Assembly (NCBI GenBank): GCA_916048055.1
Contig: CAJZHL010000019.1
Coordinates: 434,001-498,000 of the forward strand
Length of the DNA stretch: 64,000 bases
Direction: 5' to 3'
DNA from: Pedinophyceae sp. YPF-701
Taxonomy: Eukaryota > Chlorophyta > Pedinophyceae
The notes under the pieces: model-generated
What the model was told of the DNA's origin: nothing
What the model saw: only the letters and a program-made list of their open reading frames with translations
Databases searched by the model: none
Part shown: one piece after another, positions 10,705 to 23,772 of the stretch
How the letters are laid out: each line of letters starts with the position of its first letter
Numbering within the stretch: the first letter of the stretch is position 1
Position numbers and translations under genes: made by a program

Positions 10705-13700
10705 TCAGGAGGGAGCTTGCACGTCGCAGGCAGCGCCGTCGACCGCCTCGCCCGTCGCTGCCAGTAGCTCCCGGGCCAGGGGCGCCACTGCGGAATCCTG
10801 CACAAAGGACTCTCGTTTCGCGGCCACCCACGCCACCAACGCGCCCAGCGTGGCCTCCCGGCGCTCCCAAGGAACGCCGCCGCGGCGCCCAACGCTCGCT
10901 AGCGCCACAGGTAGCGCCCTGCGCGCCACGCTGGCCGCCCACAGGCTCCCGCGCGGCTCGACGGCCACCAGTCCCAGCACAGCCCACGCGAGCCGCGCGC
11001 CACCGCCGCCGCGAACGCGCTGCGCAAGCGACACCGCGCCGCCAGCGAGCGCCCCGAGGTCGATCCGGTGCAGCAGCGGCATCCCGAAGAAGGGCAGCGG
11101 CGACGCAAGGCACCGGACAACGAGATCGATTGCCGCGGTGGCCAACTCGCAGGCAGCGTGCTCGAGACCCCGGCTCCTGCGCTCCGCAGCGGGCGCGCAG
11201 GCCGCGTCACACGCCGAGGTCGTCACCGTGCACACGTGGAACAGCCCGACGGACAGCTCGGACGTCGTTGCGACGGTGAGCGGCACCTGTTGTCGTCCGG
11301 GGAGTGCCGCGCATCCCGGCCACGCGAACGCTTTCTGGGCGAGCTCCGCGATCCGCGTGCAGATCTTGAGCGGGACCACGCTGCGCGGCCAGCGTTCCTG
11401 CAGCTCCCGCATCCGTTCCGCGGCCCACGCGAACGCGAAGAGGTCCGCGATCCCCGCAACGGCGCACCCCGGGGTCGCCATGGAGGCCACGATGGTGTCA
11501 ACGCCCGCGGCGTACACGGCCGAGTCGCGGAAGCACGACGCCAGGTACGCGAGGACGAAGCCGAGCGCCCCGGACCTCCGCAGCGCCGAGGCGTCGAGCG
11601 CCCCGCCCTGGACGCCGACGGAAGCCGCGCGCAACGCGTCGTAGAGGTCCCGGCGGCAGACCGGGTGCGGCCGGGTCGAGGCGAGGAGGTGGTCGAGGTG
11701 TTTCGCGCTGGCTGGTGCGAGCTCCCTCTTGCGGCGCACCCACTTGTCGAGAAACTTGTGGTCCTGCGACCCCCGCACGGCGGCAGCCGCCGCGCAGTGG
11801 GCGGCGAAGTGCGCCGGCAGCGACGACACTCGCCTGGCCGGGCCGTGCGCGGCGACGCCGCGCGCGACGTACGCCAGAACGCGCTCGAGCGACGGGCGTT
11901 CGCGGAACTTGGGGCCCGAAGACATGGCTTCTGCTGTGATAGATATCAGGGCGTGGGCGAGGACCCTGGAGCGCTCGGACGGCGCCGCGAGGCAGCAGAT
12001 CGCGAGAGGAAGGATGCCTGCCGTCGTGACGTCGCGGACGCCGAGCCAACCCTCGCGTACGCCGCAATACGCCATGCACAACACCCACATGACGCTGTAG
12101 GAGTGCCGGCCCCACCCGGCCGTCGGCGCCCCGTCGCCCGGCCGGCCGTCGGCGTCGTGCAGACACGCGGTAGTCAGCAGCAGCCGGTACGGATCCAGAG
12201 CAGCCGTCCGCAGCATGACGCGAGCACGGGCGAGCTGGTCACCACCACCAGAAGCAGCGATGAGCCCGCCGGCTGCGAAACACTGCGCCGCGGCCTCTCC
12301 GAACGCGAAGCCGGCCGTCGCCAGCACGGACCTCGACATGGCTGCCTGGACCGCCCGGACCGCGTCCTGCGCTCCTCGCCCCGCGCGCCACAAGTCTCCT
12401 GCGGTCGCCTGCACGCGCGGGCCCCGCCCCCTCCCGCGAGCTTGGCGCCGGTCCCCGCCTGACGACGCAGAGTCAGCTTCGGAGCTGTCCTCGTCGTCCT
12501 CGTTGCCGGCGTCGTCCGAAGAAGACTCCTCAGAAGTGCTTTCCTCGATGTCCATCCCAACAGACCCCAATTCGTTCCACGCGACGCCCGTGAGGACCAA
12601 GTCCGCCGCGAAGAGCGCCGACGCGATCGCAGCATCGCGACCGGAACAACCGCCGCCGTACGACGCGAGAAGTGCGGGCAGGACCGTCTGACACGCACCC
12701 TTCACTTCGTGGGTGACTTGTCGAGGGCTTGCCCCTTGCTCACTCTCGCAGCAAAGGCGCACGCACGCCGCGACGGTCGCTGCCCACGCCTCGCCGGGAC
12801 ACCGCGCCGCCGCGCGAATGCGCTCCGCAGGTGCGGGTGGCGGCGCGTTCGTTTCCGCGAACGCAGATCGCACGACGCTCGGGGCCAGCAGGGCGCTCGC
12901 TGGCAGCGGCATGTGCTGAATCTCCCGCGGTACCGACACCTGTCCAGTGAGGGGTGCGTCACGGCCGGACAGAGCCGCCGCAACAGCTTTCGTGGGACCC
13001 AGGTGGGCGATTGAGACCAACGTCTGCCTGGCCACGTCACCCACGTGTGCGCGCACGATCGTGGCGCCGGGCGTTGGCGCGCCTGTGCCGATGCAGCACT
13101 CGAGCGCCTCGGCGAGTGGCGCGAGCGCCGCACCGAGGGGGACGTCGGAGGAGAGAGAGAGTCGCAGAGCACTTGCAAGCTCGTCTGCTGCGCGGCTCGC
13201 GGTTTCACTGAGCGCCGCATCGTCGAAAACTCGATGTTCATGGCACGTGCAGGCAAGGAGATCGGTCACCGCGAGCGCCACGGCGTTCGCTGCGGCGGCG
13301 ACCTGATCTGGCGGTGCACTGCTCGCCGACGTCTCGATGGTGGCGCGCAGGCATCGTGCCGCGACGTCCCAGAAGCAACAAGCCGCCTCGACCGCCTCCA
13401 TTCCCTCCCGGACCATCCACCGGAACGCCAGCCGCGCGACCAGCACGCGCTCCTCCGCAACGGGCGTGTTGGATGCGCACCCGCCACCATCGCCTGCAAC
13501 GATCCCCTCGCCGCTGCCGAACGCCTCCGACGCGCAGGCTTGCAGCGCTGTCTCGTGCGCGTATCGCACCGCCGGACACGCCTCCCAGAGCCGCTCGCAC
13601 GCGCTTGCCCTCGCTTGCGGCATTTGCAGCACAGGGCAATCCGACAGCCCCGCGGGGGGCAGCGCCTTCGCCAGAAGCTTTCGCGCTGCTTGAGTGCCGC

Positions 13701-16700
13701 CCTCGCGACGCTGCGAGAGCACCGCCGCGAGACATGGGGCCGCCCAGCCGTGGAGCATCGCCAAGGCATCACGCGACAGCTCCCGGCACGAGTGTCCGGG
13801 TCCAGGGGGCTTCGCGCCCGCGTACGCGAGCAGCGGCGCGCGCACAACGTCCGCTATCGTCGACCGAACCGACGCGTCCGTGCTCTTCGACGTCAACGAC
13901 ACCGCGACGGCGGGCAAAAGGAGCGCCAGTGACTCGCGCCGCGACGCCTGACCCTCGGCGGACGCCCGCTGCAGGAGATCCGCGAACTGCTTGCGCAGGC
14001 GGGGCTCGATCGCGACGATCGCGGCCGCGACAAGCGCCCCTTCGACGGTGACGCCCCGCTCAGATTCAACAAAGCAAGATGTCATCACCGCTGCAAGAAG
14101 ACCCTCGAACCCCGCCTGTCTCTGCGACGCGGCGGCCTGGAGCGGCTCGAGGAGCGCTTCGAGGAGCTGCTGCAGCTTCGGCGAGGCGCTGACCCCTTGC
14201 TCCTGCGCGACGATGCGCATGATCGCTGCAAGGCGCGGCGTGCCTGCTGTGATGAATGTGTGCGCCCCCGGGCCTCGGAAGACCCTCGCCAAGCTGCTGG
14301 CGACGGTTTGGATGATCGTCGAGCGCCGAGAGGGATCCGGCGCGGCGTCGAGTGCGTCGCAGCAGGCTTCGAGCATCTGGAGGGCTGCTGTCGTGCCCTG
14401 GTCGAGCTGCGCGGCTGCCAGGACGACGCTCGCAGCCGCCTCGATCGCGACAGCTGCGTCCGCTTGACGCGCAGCAAGGCGGAAGATCCGCGGCGCGTTG
14501 GCCACGAGAACTCGCACGACACGCTGCGTTGCGTCGGCGACAGTCCATGACGGTGGGCGCTCGCTTGTTCCGAAGAGACGACGTTCCTCGGCCGCAAACG
14601 CGACGCAGTTCAGCAACTCTCCGACGATGTTCGCGGCAGACGTGGAACTCGGCCCCGCTTCCTGGATGATCCTCGCCACCAGCCGGGGATGCAACACGCA
14701 CAGATGCACCCCCCGCAAACAACAGTCCTTGTCGCGGCTGACGGAAGCCATCAGCCTGCACAGGTCCGCGCAGACTCGGGCATCCCTTGCGGCCTGGGCC
14801 GCGAGCTTGCAGATGGCCGGAGGCAGCAACGCCGCGTGGTTCCCATGTCGCACTACGTACACCGACAAATGGTCCATCCGCGCCGTGTCTGACGCCGCCT
14901 GCCACAGCGGTATCGCTTCGTCAGTCCACGGCCACGTTAAGCTCAGAGTCGCGTCGACGTCCTCCAGGGCTGGGCCCGAAGACGGCTCCTTGTTTGTACG
15001 CGAAGGAATCCGCCCGCGCGCCTCCTGACCGATCACGTCCCAGCACTTGAGCAGGGCTCCAGCAATCAGCCCAGATCCCTCCCGACAGAATGCCGCCGGG
15101 TCGGCCCCGGCTCCGTGCACGGTTGCGAGCACCGCGGCCGAGGCTGCTGCGGGGTGTGGGTGTGCGTCGACAAGCAGGGCGATGGCGGTGCCCAAGAAGT
15201 CGGCAACGGCTGCACGAGCCTCTGCGGATGTTTTCCTTGATGGGATCACCTTGGATGCGGCAGTGATCAGCTCCATAGTCAGCGGAGACACCCAGGAATA
15301 GTCGTTTGTGGTGTCTTGCTCACCAACGGCTTCGAAGACCCTGCGAGAGGCCGCGATCGTGGCGGCGACGCCCTCGAACTTCTGCACCGCCTTGCGCTGG
15401 CACACGCCCACAGCTTCGACGAGACACCGCGCCGCAGCAAGCCACCCCGCACCGCCGTCGCTCCTGAATACGACACCCAGACTGTCCGCGAGAATTGGCG
15501 CCTCCAGCACGCCCGGGGCGCCGAGAACGCCGCTGCACAGCAGCGCATCGGACAGCAGAGCCGCTGCCGCCACCCGCGGCCCGTCGTCTGCGCCCTCGCA
15601 GGCAGCACAGGCCTCTTCTTCTCTCTTCAGCACCCCCACCAAAGATCCGATGATGCTCGCAGACACCCCCGCGCCTCTGCGCTGGAAGCAGGCCCGCATC
15701 TCCGTGTCGCGCAGGGTGGTGTCGACGCGGCACGGGTCGCAGCCCACGACGGCGTCCGCGACCTCCCGCGCCGCTGTGGATGCACGAACTACCCGCGCTA
15801 TGTCAATCGCAGTGCCCGGCGCGGCATGCGCGCCGAGCTGCGGGCCCGACAGTGCGACGAGTGCGCGGAGGATCCCCGGGTGCGGTCCGTCGGTAGAGGC
15901 GCCGTCGAACGCGCTCGCGGGAGGGAGACAGCGGATTCCTGGCACATTGCTTTGGAAGGATAGTTGAGCGCCCTCGAACAACCAGACGTAGGCGTCGGCG
16001 AGCTGGAACGCGGCCCGCGCGAGAGGGAGCAGCTCTGTCCGCGCCGCTGTCTCGGTTGGCTTGCTGCCCGGCTCGCCCGGTTGCAGGTCGAACTCTTCAT
16101 CGTCTTCAGACACCACTCGTAAATCCTCGATGCTGGGTTCCTCGGTGAGCCCAGCACCGCGTGGCGACGGCTGGTCCATCTCAGCGTCGCTAGCATGCTT
16201 CCCGTCCGACTCCCGTGCCGCGGTCCCGACCGGCCACCCGCTGACCCACGCAGGCTGCGTCTTGGCAATCAACGAAGCTACGACCTGCTCGTCTGGCAGG
16301 TGTCTCAGGACCGTGTGGCAGAACTCCGCCTTCATCACGCTCACGTCGTGCTCCGCCAGCGACTCTGGTTCCCTGTCCGCAGGCGGGGGCCGCTGCTCGC
16401 CCACGTCGATTTCCGTGGCCGTCTTCAGAGCAGCATGCACCATTGCGGTGACTGCGACAGCTGTCGCGGCGCGCACCCGCGGGTCGGGGTGCTGTAGCCC
16501 GCGCGACAGCAGAGTCTTGTTCGCGCACGGCGGCAGCGCGGTGCGCTCTGCGGCTCGCTCCCCCGCCTCGCTCGAGCGCCGCGCGCGGAAGCAGTCGCCG
16601 TCCAGGTCAGTCGAGAGATCCTCGTCTTCGAAGCCGACGCCAACCTTGAACTCCCTCACGCGCTCCCGGCGCTCCCTTCGCTCCGCCCGCTCCCTCGGCG

Positions 16701-18481
16701 TCCCGAGAAGGTCGCACTCGGAGACTCCAGCCTCCGCAGCAGTGGTGGCAAGTCGCGCGAACACGGCAGCTGCGACGTAGAACCTTCGCTCGGGCTTCGG
16801 GTCTAGCGGCAACGCGCACTTCATGAGGTACGCGCGCGCGAGCGCCGGATCCGCGGCGCAGACCTCCTCGACGACGCGACGGTGGAGGGGCGCCGCCGAC
16901 GGGCACAGCGTCAGCAGCAGGCGCACGATGTGGTCGTCCGACAAGATCGCGGCGCCCTGCTGCTGCTGCTCGCTGAGGTCGCGGTCGTCCTTCTTCGCGG
17001 CGAGCTCGTGCGCGATCAGAAACGACGGCCGCTGCCACGCCAGGAGCAGGTCGTCAGGGGGGGAGTCTGGCGACGGCGAGGGGGGTGTCGGTGCGCGGAC
17101 GCCGTGCGCTGGGTCGGTCAGGACGCGGAAGAGGATCGAGTACGCGCGCTCCTGCACGCCTGGCGGCGCGGCGCCGCTCGGAGCGGCGAGGATCTCGGCC
17201 AGTTGGCGCAACGCGCTCTCGTGGAACACGCACGACTGGACGCTGGGCGGGACGGCGGCGCGCGGGTCCATGACGTGCCGATCGACGGCGTCGAACACGT
17301 CGTTGACGACTCCGTCCGGATCCGACGCGCAGTGCGACAGCAGGCAGCGCGCCAGCGGCCGCGTCGCCAGCACCTGTTGCGCGAGCACGCGGTCGCCTTG
17401 CTGCAGCAGCGTGAGCGAGAGCAGCACCAGCGCCGGCCGTGTTGGCCGCTTGAGGACGTCGGCGCCGACGTAGTACGTCGGCCGCCCGTCCGCGCCGGTC
17501 GGGGGCGCACGCTTGTCCCTGCCACTTGGAGCGCCGCCTTGGTCGTCGTCGACGGCGTCCTGCCCGCCGCGCTGCGCCTGGCGCTTCGGCGGTCTAGCGA
17601 GCTTGCTGAGCGACGAGAGCGTCCAGTCGAACGACGAGAGCAGCGCGAGCGACAGACCTCTGCTGCGCGCCGCAATCGCCGACAGCAGCGCCAGGGCGCC
17701 CGCGGCGCGGCTGCGGCTGCCGCTGGTCAAATGGTAGTACACCTGCGCGGCGGGGGCCGGGCTTGTAGGGGGTTGCGGTCGACTGGCGTCATCCCGCGTT
17801 GCAACCAACCGCGATGCGCACAGCGAATGCTGCTTGTTATTGCAACGACGCCCGCCGCACGAGCGCGCTGCGACTGACCGACGGCTCGTCCGGTGAGCCG
17901 GGACACCGGCAGCGGGGGTTCCGCACCTGCTTCAGTCGCCGTTCCAGCACTTGGGTTGCAATGCCATCTGTTGCCTCCCTCAGGGCCTTCCGGTGCGGTT
18001 GCAGCGACGCGTGGCAGCGCAAGAGGGCGATGGCGACGCCGAGAGCTGCGATCTGGATGTCGTGCGTGAGAGCCCCGGCGCGCCTGACGTCCCAGACCGC
18101 CCACAACTCGGGAAACCCATCAGTGCCGGGCCGGAGGAGGAGCTCCTGGGCCGTCTGACCGGCGTCCCGTCCAGTCAGGGAGCCTCTCAACTCATGGAGG
18201 CCTGCGTGGCAGGCGTCTCGAGTTACAGACCTCGAGGGATGCGCGGAAGGAGCGGTGCGAGGTGAAAAAGCACGCTGCTGGAGGCGTCCGGCTGAAGCGC
18301 CGCGCTTCGTGCTCACTGTAGGGAGAAACTGCAATCCAGGGACCGTGCACACACCATCCAGCATCGTCCGGGGATCCTGCAGCGCCCGCAAGGCTTCCAG
18401 CGCTCTCTGAACCACCTCTTTGGGGCCTCCGCTGCTGGCGCCCGCAGCGGGCGTCACGCCGGAGAAACGAGGTCCACCCAT
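10705..18481 (-). CDS. URB1: URB1/NPA1, 60S pre-ribosome assembly factor
   Basis: Predicted exons are 18481-18355, 18201-17927 and 17742-10705, about 2,479 residues; the last exon is one uninterrupted 7-kb frame. The N-terminal third matches the Urb1/Npa1 domain. Helical repeats include LTSGSRSRAAGALALLSAIA, then FDWTLSSLSKLARP, then a segment ending FRVLTDPAHGV, the counterpart of the family's CTDPNHGV motif. The C-terminal domain carries FRERPSLERVLAYV followed by FLDKWVRRKREL. Urb1 works in the nucleolus in early large-subunit particles. An acidic serine stretch lies at about residues 1863-1892. The length fits the family (yeast and human about 1,760 to 2,270) with algal insertions. The first intron was placed by phase: the donor after GATG at 18355 keeps the frame, whereas the more obvious GTGAGC donor 38 bp further into the intron does not. 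Confidence 0.88.
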
Positions 18482-18933
18482 CTCTCCGCCAGCTAGCCCG
18501 TCTCCACGAGCGGCAGCGGGTCTCCCAGAGACAATCTCGCTCTCATCTCACGCCTGCGCCATCGCAAACGTTACAGTCCGGCCCCAGAGCAGGCACCCGC
18601 GCCCGTCGCCTCGCGCTGCCTCACAGTCAATGCGTTATCGCGCCGCCTGCATGGCGACCAAGTGCGCGCGCCCACGTCGGCGCACGCACAGCAAGCTGCG
18701 GCCGCAAGGAGGCGAGACTCGCTGAGCGGCGCTTGCGGGGCCCACACCTCCCGGTGTCAAGCTTAACCCCCCCCCCGGCCCTGCTGCAGCCGGCGCGACG
18801 CGCGGCACGGTCTCGCTGGTGCCCGGATACCGCCGGATCTGTCCGAGCACGCAAACCCCGGCCAATACCACGGCAGGCACAACAACTTGCACAAAAAGGA
18901 TTGTTGGTGCACGTGGTCAGTCAAGCTTTCAGC
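18482..18933. other. Intergenic upstream of URB1
   Basis: This is the presumed URB1 promoter and the 3' side of the small minus-strand gene. I see no gene, RNA or repeat here. Confidence 0.35.
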
Positions 18934-19505
18934 TCACACGACTTTCGGGGGGCAGACGCAGCAGCCGCCGTCCGCTGCAGGGCGGAACTGCCCTCCCGCC
19001 TTGTCTTTTCCGTTCGGCGCGGCCACTATCTCGAACGCTCTGGGCTCCCAGATCAGCTCGCCTGCATCTTGTGCCGACAGTGACACGGCCAGGAACCACC
19101 CGGTCGACCCGCCGCTCGACGCCCTTTGCACGCGGCCCGTCAGGCCCACGGGCCCGAGAATGCCTGCGTGAGATGACGGAAGGAATGCCATAACTGCAAC
19201 AAACAAGTGACTATGCAGCGTCGCTGCGAAATCCAGGAAGGCGTCGCGATGCTCGCGTGTTCGGGACGCGCACCCGAGTTGAGCCGCTCCTCCCACGACG
19301 AGACTTGTCGCTGGAGCCAGGAGCTCTCCAGCCAGAGCAGCGCTGGGAGCGTCACGGGCGCTGCGAGGAACGACGCACCAACGAGACACCAGAAACGCCG
19401 CCGCCGCCGCCGAGCGACGTCTGCGATCTCGTCGACGGCCCCGCGCCAGCTCGCCAGCGACGGCTTGCGTGCGGCCAGCTGCTCTGGGAGGGCGTCGCGG
19501 CTCAT
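18934..19505 (-). CDS. Hypothetical small protein with one membrane segment
   Basis: Two open frames can be joined in phase by a short intron: exon 19505-19274 and exon 19193-18934. The acceptor at 19194 is GCAG; a second in-phase GCAG acceptor lies 30 bp upstream at 19224. The product is about 163 residues. An Arg-rich stretch (ARRRRRRF) precedes a hydrophobic segment of about 22 residues (roughly 32-54), followed by an amphipathic helix and a soluble C-terminus ending CCVCPPKVV. I do not recognise the family. The 80-bp intron is shorter than the others in the window, and no neighbour helps, so this could be a chance frame. The clean phase and the well-formed membrane segment favour a real gene. 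Confidence 0.38.
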
Positions 19506-20302
19506 GGCACCTGGGCCGGCTGGAAGGTCGGCAGGGCCGCTCGCCGCGCTAGTCCTGCGCAGGAAGGCCGTGATGTCCACGATGCATCGCTCTTCGCAGC
19601 AAAGAGGCACAGGCTGGGCCGGAAGGCCGTCCGCGCCGCCGCTTGCTGCTTCGTAGGCGTGATACCCTGCAGGGTGCCTCCACGCCGCGGGGACGCGGTG
19701 GAATCAGAGTGACGTCAGACCGGCGCGAAGGAGACTCGTAACTGGTTGTTCAAGGATACGGGGTACGCCTCATGCGCGAGATCGGTGGTCCCGCGGGGGC
19801 TCGGAGGAGCGCGCCTCGCAGGGCTGTGGGTCGGGAAAACCGGGCTGTGAGGCGGTGCCATGCAGGGTTCTCACCGCGAGATCGTGCAGGTAATGGTTGT
19901 GTATCGAGTTCCGCTTGAATAATGTTTGAAGCGTGACTTTCTTGCATTGCCCACGACTGCCTTTGTCCTGACAGAGCCGTGCTGACGCTGACAGAGGAAC
20001 GCTGCGTGTGTTTCCGCGTCCTCCTTCACTGCTATCGGTATGCTCACGATGGAGCGGCAATTGTGCGATCGTTGACGCGTCTACAAGCGAATCATCAGCT
20101 CTTGGCTGTGTCGTGTCACTGGCAGCCCCGCAGCAGCCTGACGGAACAGGCTACCCAAGTATTCGCCAACCTACGGAGTGCTCCTCGGCAGCGGTGCGCC
20201 AACCTCAAGGCCGCACTGAGCGGCAGGGTGACCCTGGACCCCTCCTGACGTGGCACCCTCCTGACACGGTGCTGGGCTCAGCGGCAACACAACTCACAAC
20301 CC
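19506..20302. other. Intergenic, nothing recognised
   Basis: About 800 bp between the small minus-strand gene and the 3' end of the FIST gene. The stretch 19740-20150 is noticeably less GC-rich than the flanking genes. No supported gene, tRNA or repeat was seen. Confidence 0.35.
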
Positions 20303-23239
20303 TCAAATATCGCAGGGCCCCGCCCAGCCCTCGCCCGGCGGGCCCTCCCCCTCCGCGGGCCCGTCGGCCACCTCCTTCCTGCCCTGCCGCAGAATCGCCG
20401 CCGCACACGTAAACCCGTGCAGCCGCGTCGCCCCGCCCACGGGCCCGATCTCGCCGTTCGCGAAGAACCCCGACATCCCCACAGGAACGAACGACTGGAT
20501 CGTCCGCGCGTCGTGGCTCGGGAGCTCCGCCCCGTACAGCCCCTTCCCGCGCCCGTTGCAGGTGAAGACCAGCGCGCCGAACGCCGGCGGGCGCGGGTTC
20601 CCCCGCAGGGACGCCTCGAGGTCGCGGCGCTTGTAGTCCGTCGCGTGCTGGCTCAAGTCCAGCAACGCGCCCGCGCGGTCACGCACCATGAAGCGTAGCC
20701 GCTGTCCCACCTTGATCATGTCGCCAACGCCGAGCTCGCCTGCGGCACAACGAAAACGAAGCGCAGCTGTGCGTGAGATATAGCGCACCGTCTGTGCGGC
20801 GCAGGAAGCAGAGGCAAGGCGGCTCGCCGGCCCGTGCGCGTGTGAGGGAGGCGTGCCTGTTTGCGTGGCGCCAACGATCGCCCGGACGAGGAAGTCGCCG
20901 GCGCTGAGCGCTTCGAGGGGCTTCAGGGGGTCCGCGGCCACCGCGACGTTGATGTTCCGCGCCATTTCTTCGAGCTCGGCGTCGCTGTCGAGCGACCTGC
21001 GCACCTCCTCCAGCGCGTTCGACAGGGCCTGCAGCGGCCGCATGCGCTCCTGCGACTGGTCCTCGATCTCGAGGATGACGTTCCCGTTGCACTTCGTGAT
21101 CGTGTACGTGTTCTCCACCAGCGGCCGGCAGCCCTGCGACGTGCGCACGAACACGCAGGCACTCAGTGGTCAGCGAGCGCCACAGAGGGCCTTCGAAGGC
21201 GGACGGAGTCGACAGCGACCACCGCACTGACATGCTAGACGCACGGTCGCTGTCCAGCGCACCGCTGGGGCGGGAGGGGTGTTTGGGATTGATTGTCATA
21301 CCTGAGCAATGATCGGCTCGACGTGGACGTCCCCGCGAATGGCCAGCCCGACGACGCCCTCCTGCACGAAGGCCCGGTACTCGTCGAACAGCGGGACCGG
21401 GCTCCCGGGCCCCCACCCGCGCTTCTGTTTGAAGGACGACGACATTCCCTCGGGGGGGTGTGAGTGCGGCCCAGGCGGGCTGGGGTGCGCCTCCGAGACG
21501 AGCGCGTCGACCACCGCGCCCTCCCCGGCGCCCGTGGCGGTCGGGTGCGGCGGGTTGTGCGTCGGCACCATGGCGTCGTCGTCGTCGGGCTCGTCGAGTT
21601 CCGACTCCCCCGCCGGGGAACTATTGATGCCGCAGCCCGTCGGGGCGCACCCGGCCTGCCAGCACAGCAGCGCGCGCGGCTCGCTCATCAGACCTGCGAC
21701 GCACCACAGGGCCCCGACTCGTTCCGGCGCGCGAAGCGAGAGGAAAGCACCACGCACAAACAACTACCTCGCACGCGTCATCCCAGGGCGCGTGCGACCC
21801 GACGCGTCACGCACAGGCCCGGAGCATCGACAGAATGACGAAGTGCGTGCGCGAAGCGTCGCAGCGCGGCACGGGGCCGCACCGCTCGAGGACAGGCCTC
21901 CGATCTTTGTGGCGCGGGGAAATGCATAGTCGAGGCCGGTCATGAAGTCGGTCACCGCCGCGAACGTCGGGTCCCCGAAGAGAACCATCGCGGAGACGTC
22001 CTGCATGTCCTCTGCTTCCACACCGACGGCCTTGCCTGCACGCAGCGACGACGCAGGCGCGCTGTGGTGTCGAGGCGCCGTGGCGCGGGTCGGCGGGTCG
22101 GTGACGCGCGCCACCTCCGCGGGCGGATGGCCCAGGAGGTGCGCTGGCGAGGGGGCGTTTGTGGGAAGCACCGGTGTCCGGCAGGCCCAGCGTGCCGATG
22201 ATGTGCGTGGCAGGTGGGTGTGTTGGCGGGCTGGGACGCACCCCAGGCCTCCGGTGCCGAGTCCATGTCGGGGACTTCGTTGGGCGTGACGTGGAACGCC
22301 GTGAGCGAGGCGCCCGGGATGTGTCCGAGCGTCACGGACACCCCCGGCGACCGCTCCAGCTCCATTGCGCGCCCGTCCTCCTGCCCGGCCCCGATGACGC
22401 CGAATCCGCTGCATCCCACGACCGTCTGCACGCGCGGCGCGAACCTCGCGAGCCGCGTGAAGCTCGCCGCGGAGTTCGAGCGCGTGGGATCCGACGACGA
22501 GCGCGGGGCAGCACGAGGGGAACGAGACTCGAGATACCTTGAGGTTCGGCGCGTACTCTCGCAGCATCGGCACGACCCGCTCGTACTGGTTCTTGTAGGA
22601 GGAAGCGCAGAAGATGAGGGCGACATCGAGCTTGTCGGCGTCCTCCCCGGCCTGCGCGACAGCCGTGGGCGACGCTGCGGGGTTTGCCCTCGCGCTCGCC
22701 TCAGACGCGCGCCCCCGGACATTTCGCGCGCTTTCAGCAGGCCGGCGACGGGCCGCGAGACGGCCCAGACGACGAACAGCGCGCCGCGCAGCCGTCGCGC
22801 CCGGAAGCATCGCGCGTCGGCGAGAATCCCGTCCGGACGGGAGCGGGCCCCCCCGCATCACGAGGCGCGCCGTAGAGCCTCCCGCGGGCGCGATGGAGAC
22901 CGACCGAGCCGCCGACGGGCTAGCGGAGTTCCGCACCTGTTCCTTGCAGCGCTCCACCGCGCGTTTTATCGCCGCCCGGAGGTCCTGCCCCGTCTCCAGC
23001 GCTGTGCACCATTGGTACGAGCTCGAGTTTCCCGCTCGCTCCGACGACTCAGCGGGCGCCCCGCCCTCCCCGGGCCCTTGCGTGGTCGAACGGCAAGTGA
23101 GCGCCCGGCTGGGGCGGCAGCCCGGCCCGCCCACCAAGACGCGCCGACGTACTGCAGCGCGGGGAGCATGGCAGGCTCGCGGGAGCTTCTGCGGCCCGGC
23201 GCAGGCCTGCCCAGCGGCTACACCGCGCGTCCTGAGCAT
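20303..23239 (-). CDS. FIST-domain protein (FIST_N plus FIST_C)
   Basis: Seven predicted exons are 23239-22937, 22651-22538, 22425-22242, 22035-21883, 21693-21302, 21133-20857 and 20739-20303, about 619 residues, with all phases consistent. FIST_N is recognised by LDVALIFCASSY, TVVGCSGFGVIGAGQEDGR and MVLFGDPTF...GLDYAFPRATKIGGLSSSG. FIST_C is recognised by HVEPIIAQGCRP, TKCNGNVILEIED, FLVRAIVG and a C-terminal FFANGEIGPVGG...GFT. FIST domains are thought to bind small ligands in bacterial signal transduction and also occur in plants and algae; the ligand here is unknown. No F-box is present. An acidic linker (DEPDDDDA) sits in exon 5. The intron at 20740-20856 has a GC donor (CAG|GCACGC). 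The start at 23239 is the first ATG in the open frame. Confidence 0.85.
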
Positions 23240-23772
23240 CTGCTACGTAGTTGATATGTACAGTGTTCCCGAGATGCCGGAGCCGAGCCCCGGGGGCCCC
23301 CGGATACCGCGGGCGCGGCTGTTGGAAGTGGAGAGCAGGCAGTTGAGCGAAAGTCTGCTTGACGGTTCCCGCGCGTGGGCTGTCTGAACGGCACGGGCGC
23401 AACTCTGTTCTGCGCGAAGTTACTGCGCCTTGTCGCGGCACGTGCAGGCCTCATTCCCTCCGCACTGCTCCGCGGTGCGGGGGACTGTCACACGGCATCA
23501 GTATAACGTTCTCCGGGGGGCACGCTGGCCACCAACCACGGATGCGCGGCCTCACTTCGCCGCTGTGACACCGCAAGCGCTCCGCACCACTCCACGGCCC
23601 ACACGAACGTTCGTGCTGCCTTGTCCCCCCCCCCACAAGGCAGGTGTTGTTTCCCCCCGCCGTGGAACGCCACAACGCGCCGTTCGCCATCTCGTCGTCC
23701 GCATCACGCACCTAGCTGCAACGCCGCACTCCAGCCCCGGACGTCGAGCGTCACAGATCACAACCAGAGCCG
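23240..23772. other. Intergenic, nothing recognised
   Basis: About 530 bp between the FIST gene start and the TASH3-like stop codon. It contains a C-run near 23627-23635 and no supported gene. Confidence 0.35.

Noticed and set aside
18317-18354. URB1 first exon extended to the GTGAGC donor at 18316
   Set aside because: It breaks phase with the next exon, whereas the donor at 18354 keeps it and gives a better family match.
22038-22241. Extra FIST exon (HIIGTLGLPDTG)
   Set aside because: No acceptor precedes it and skipping it keeps phase and FIST continuity.
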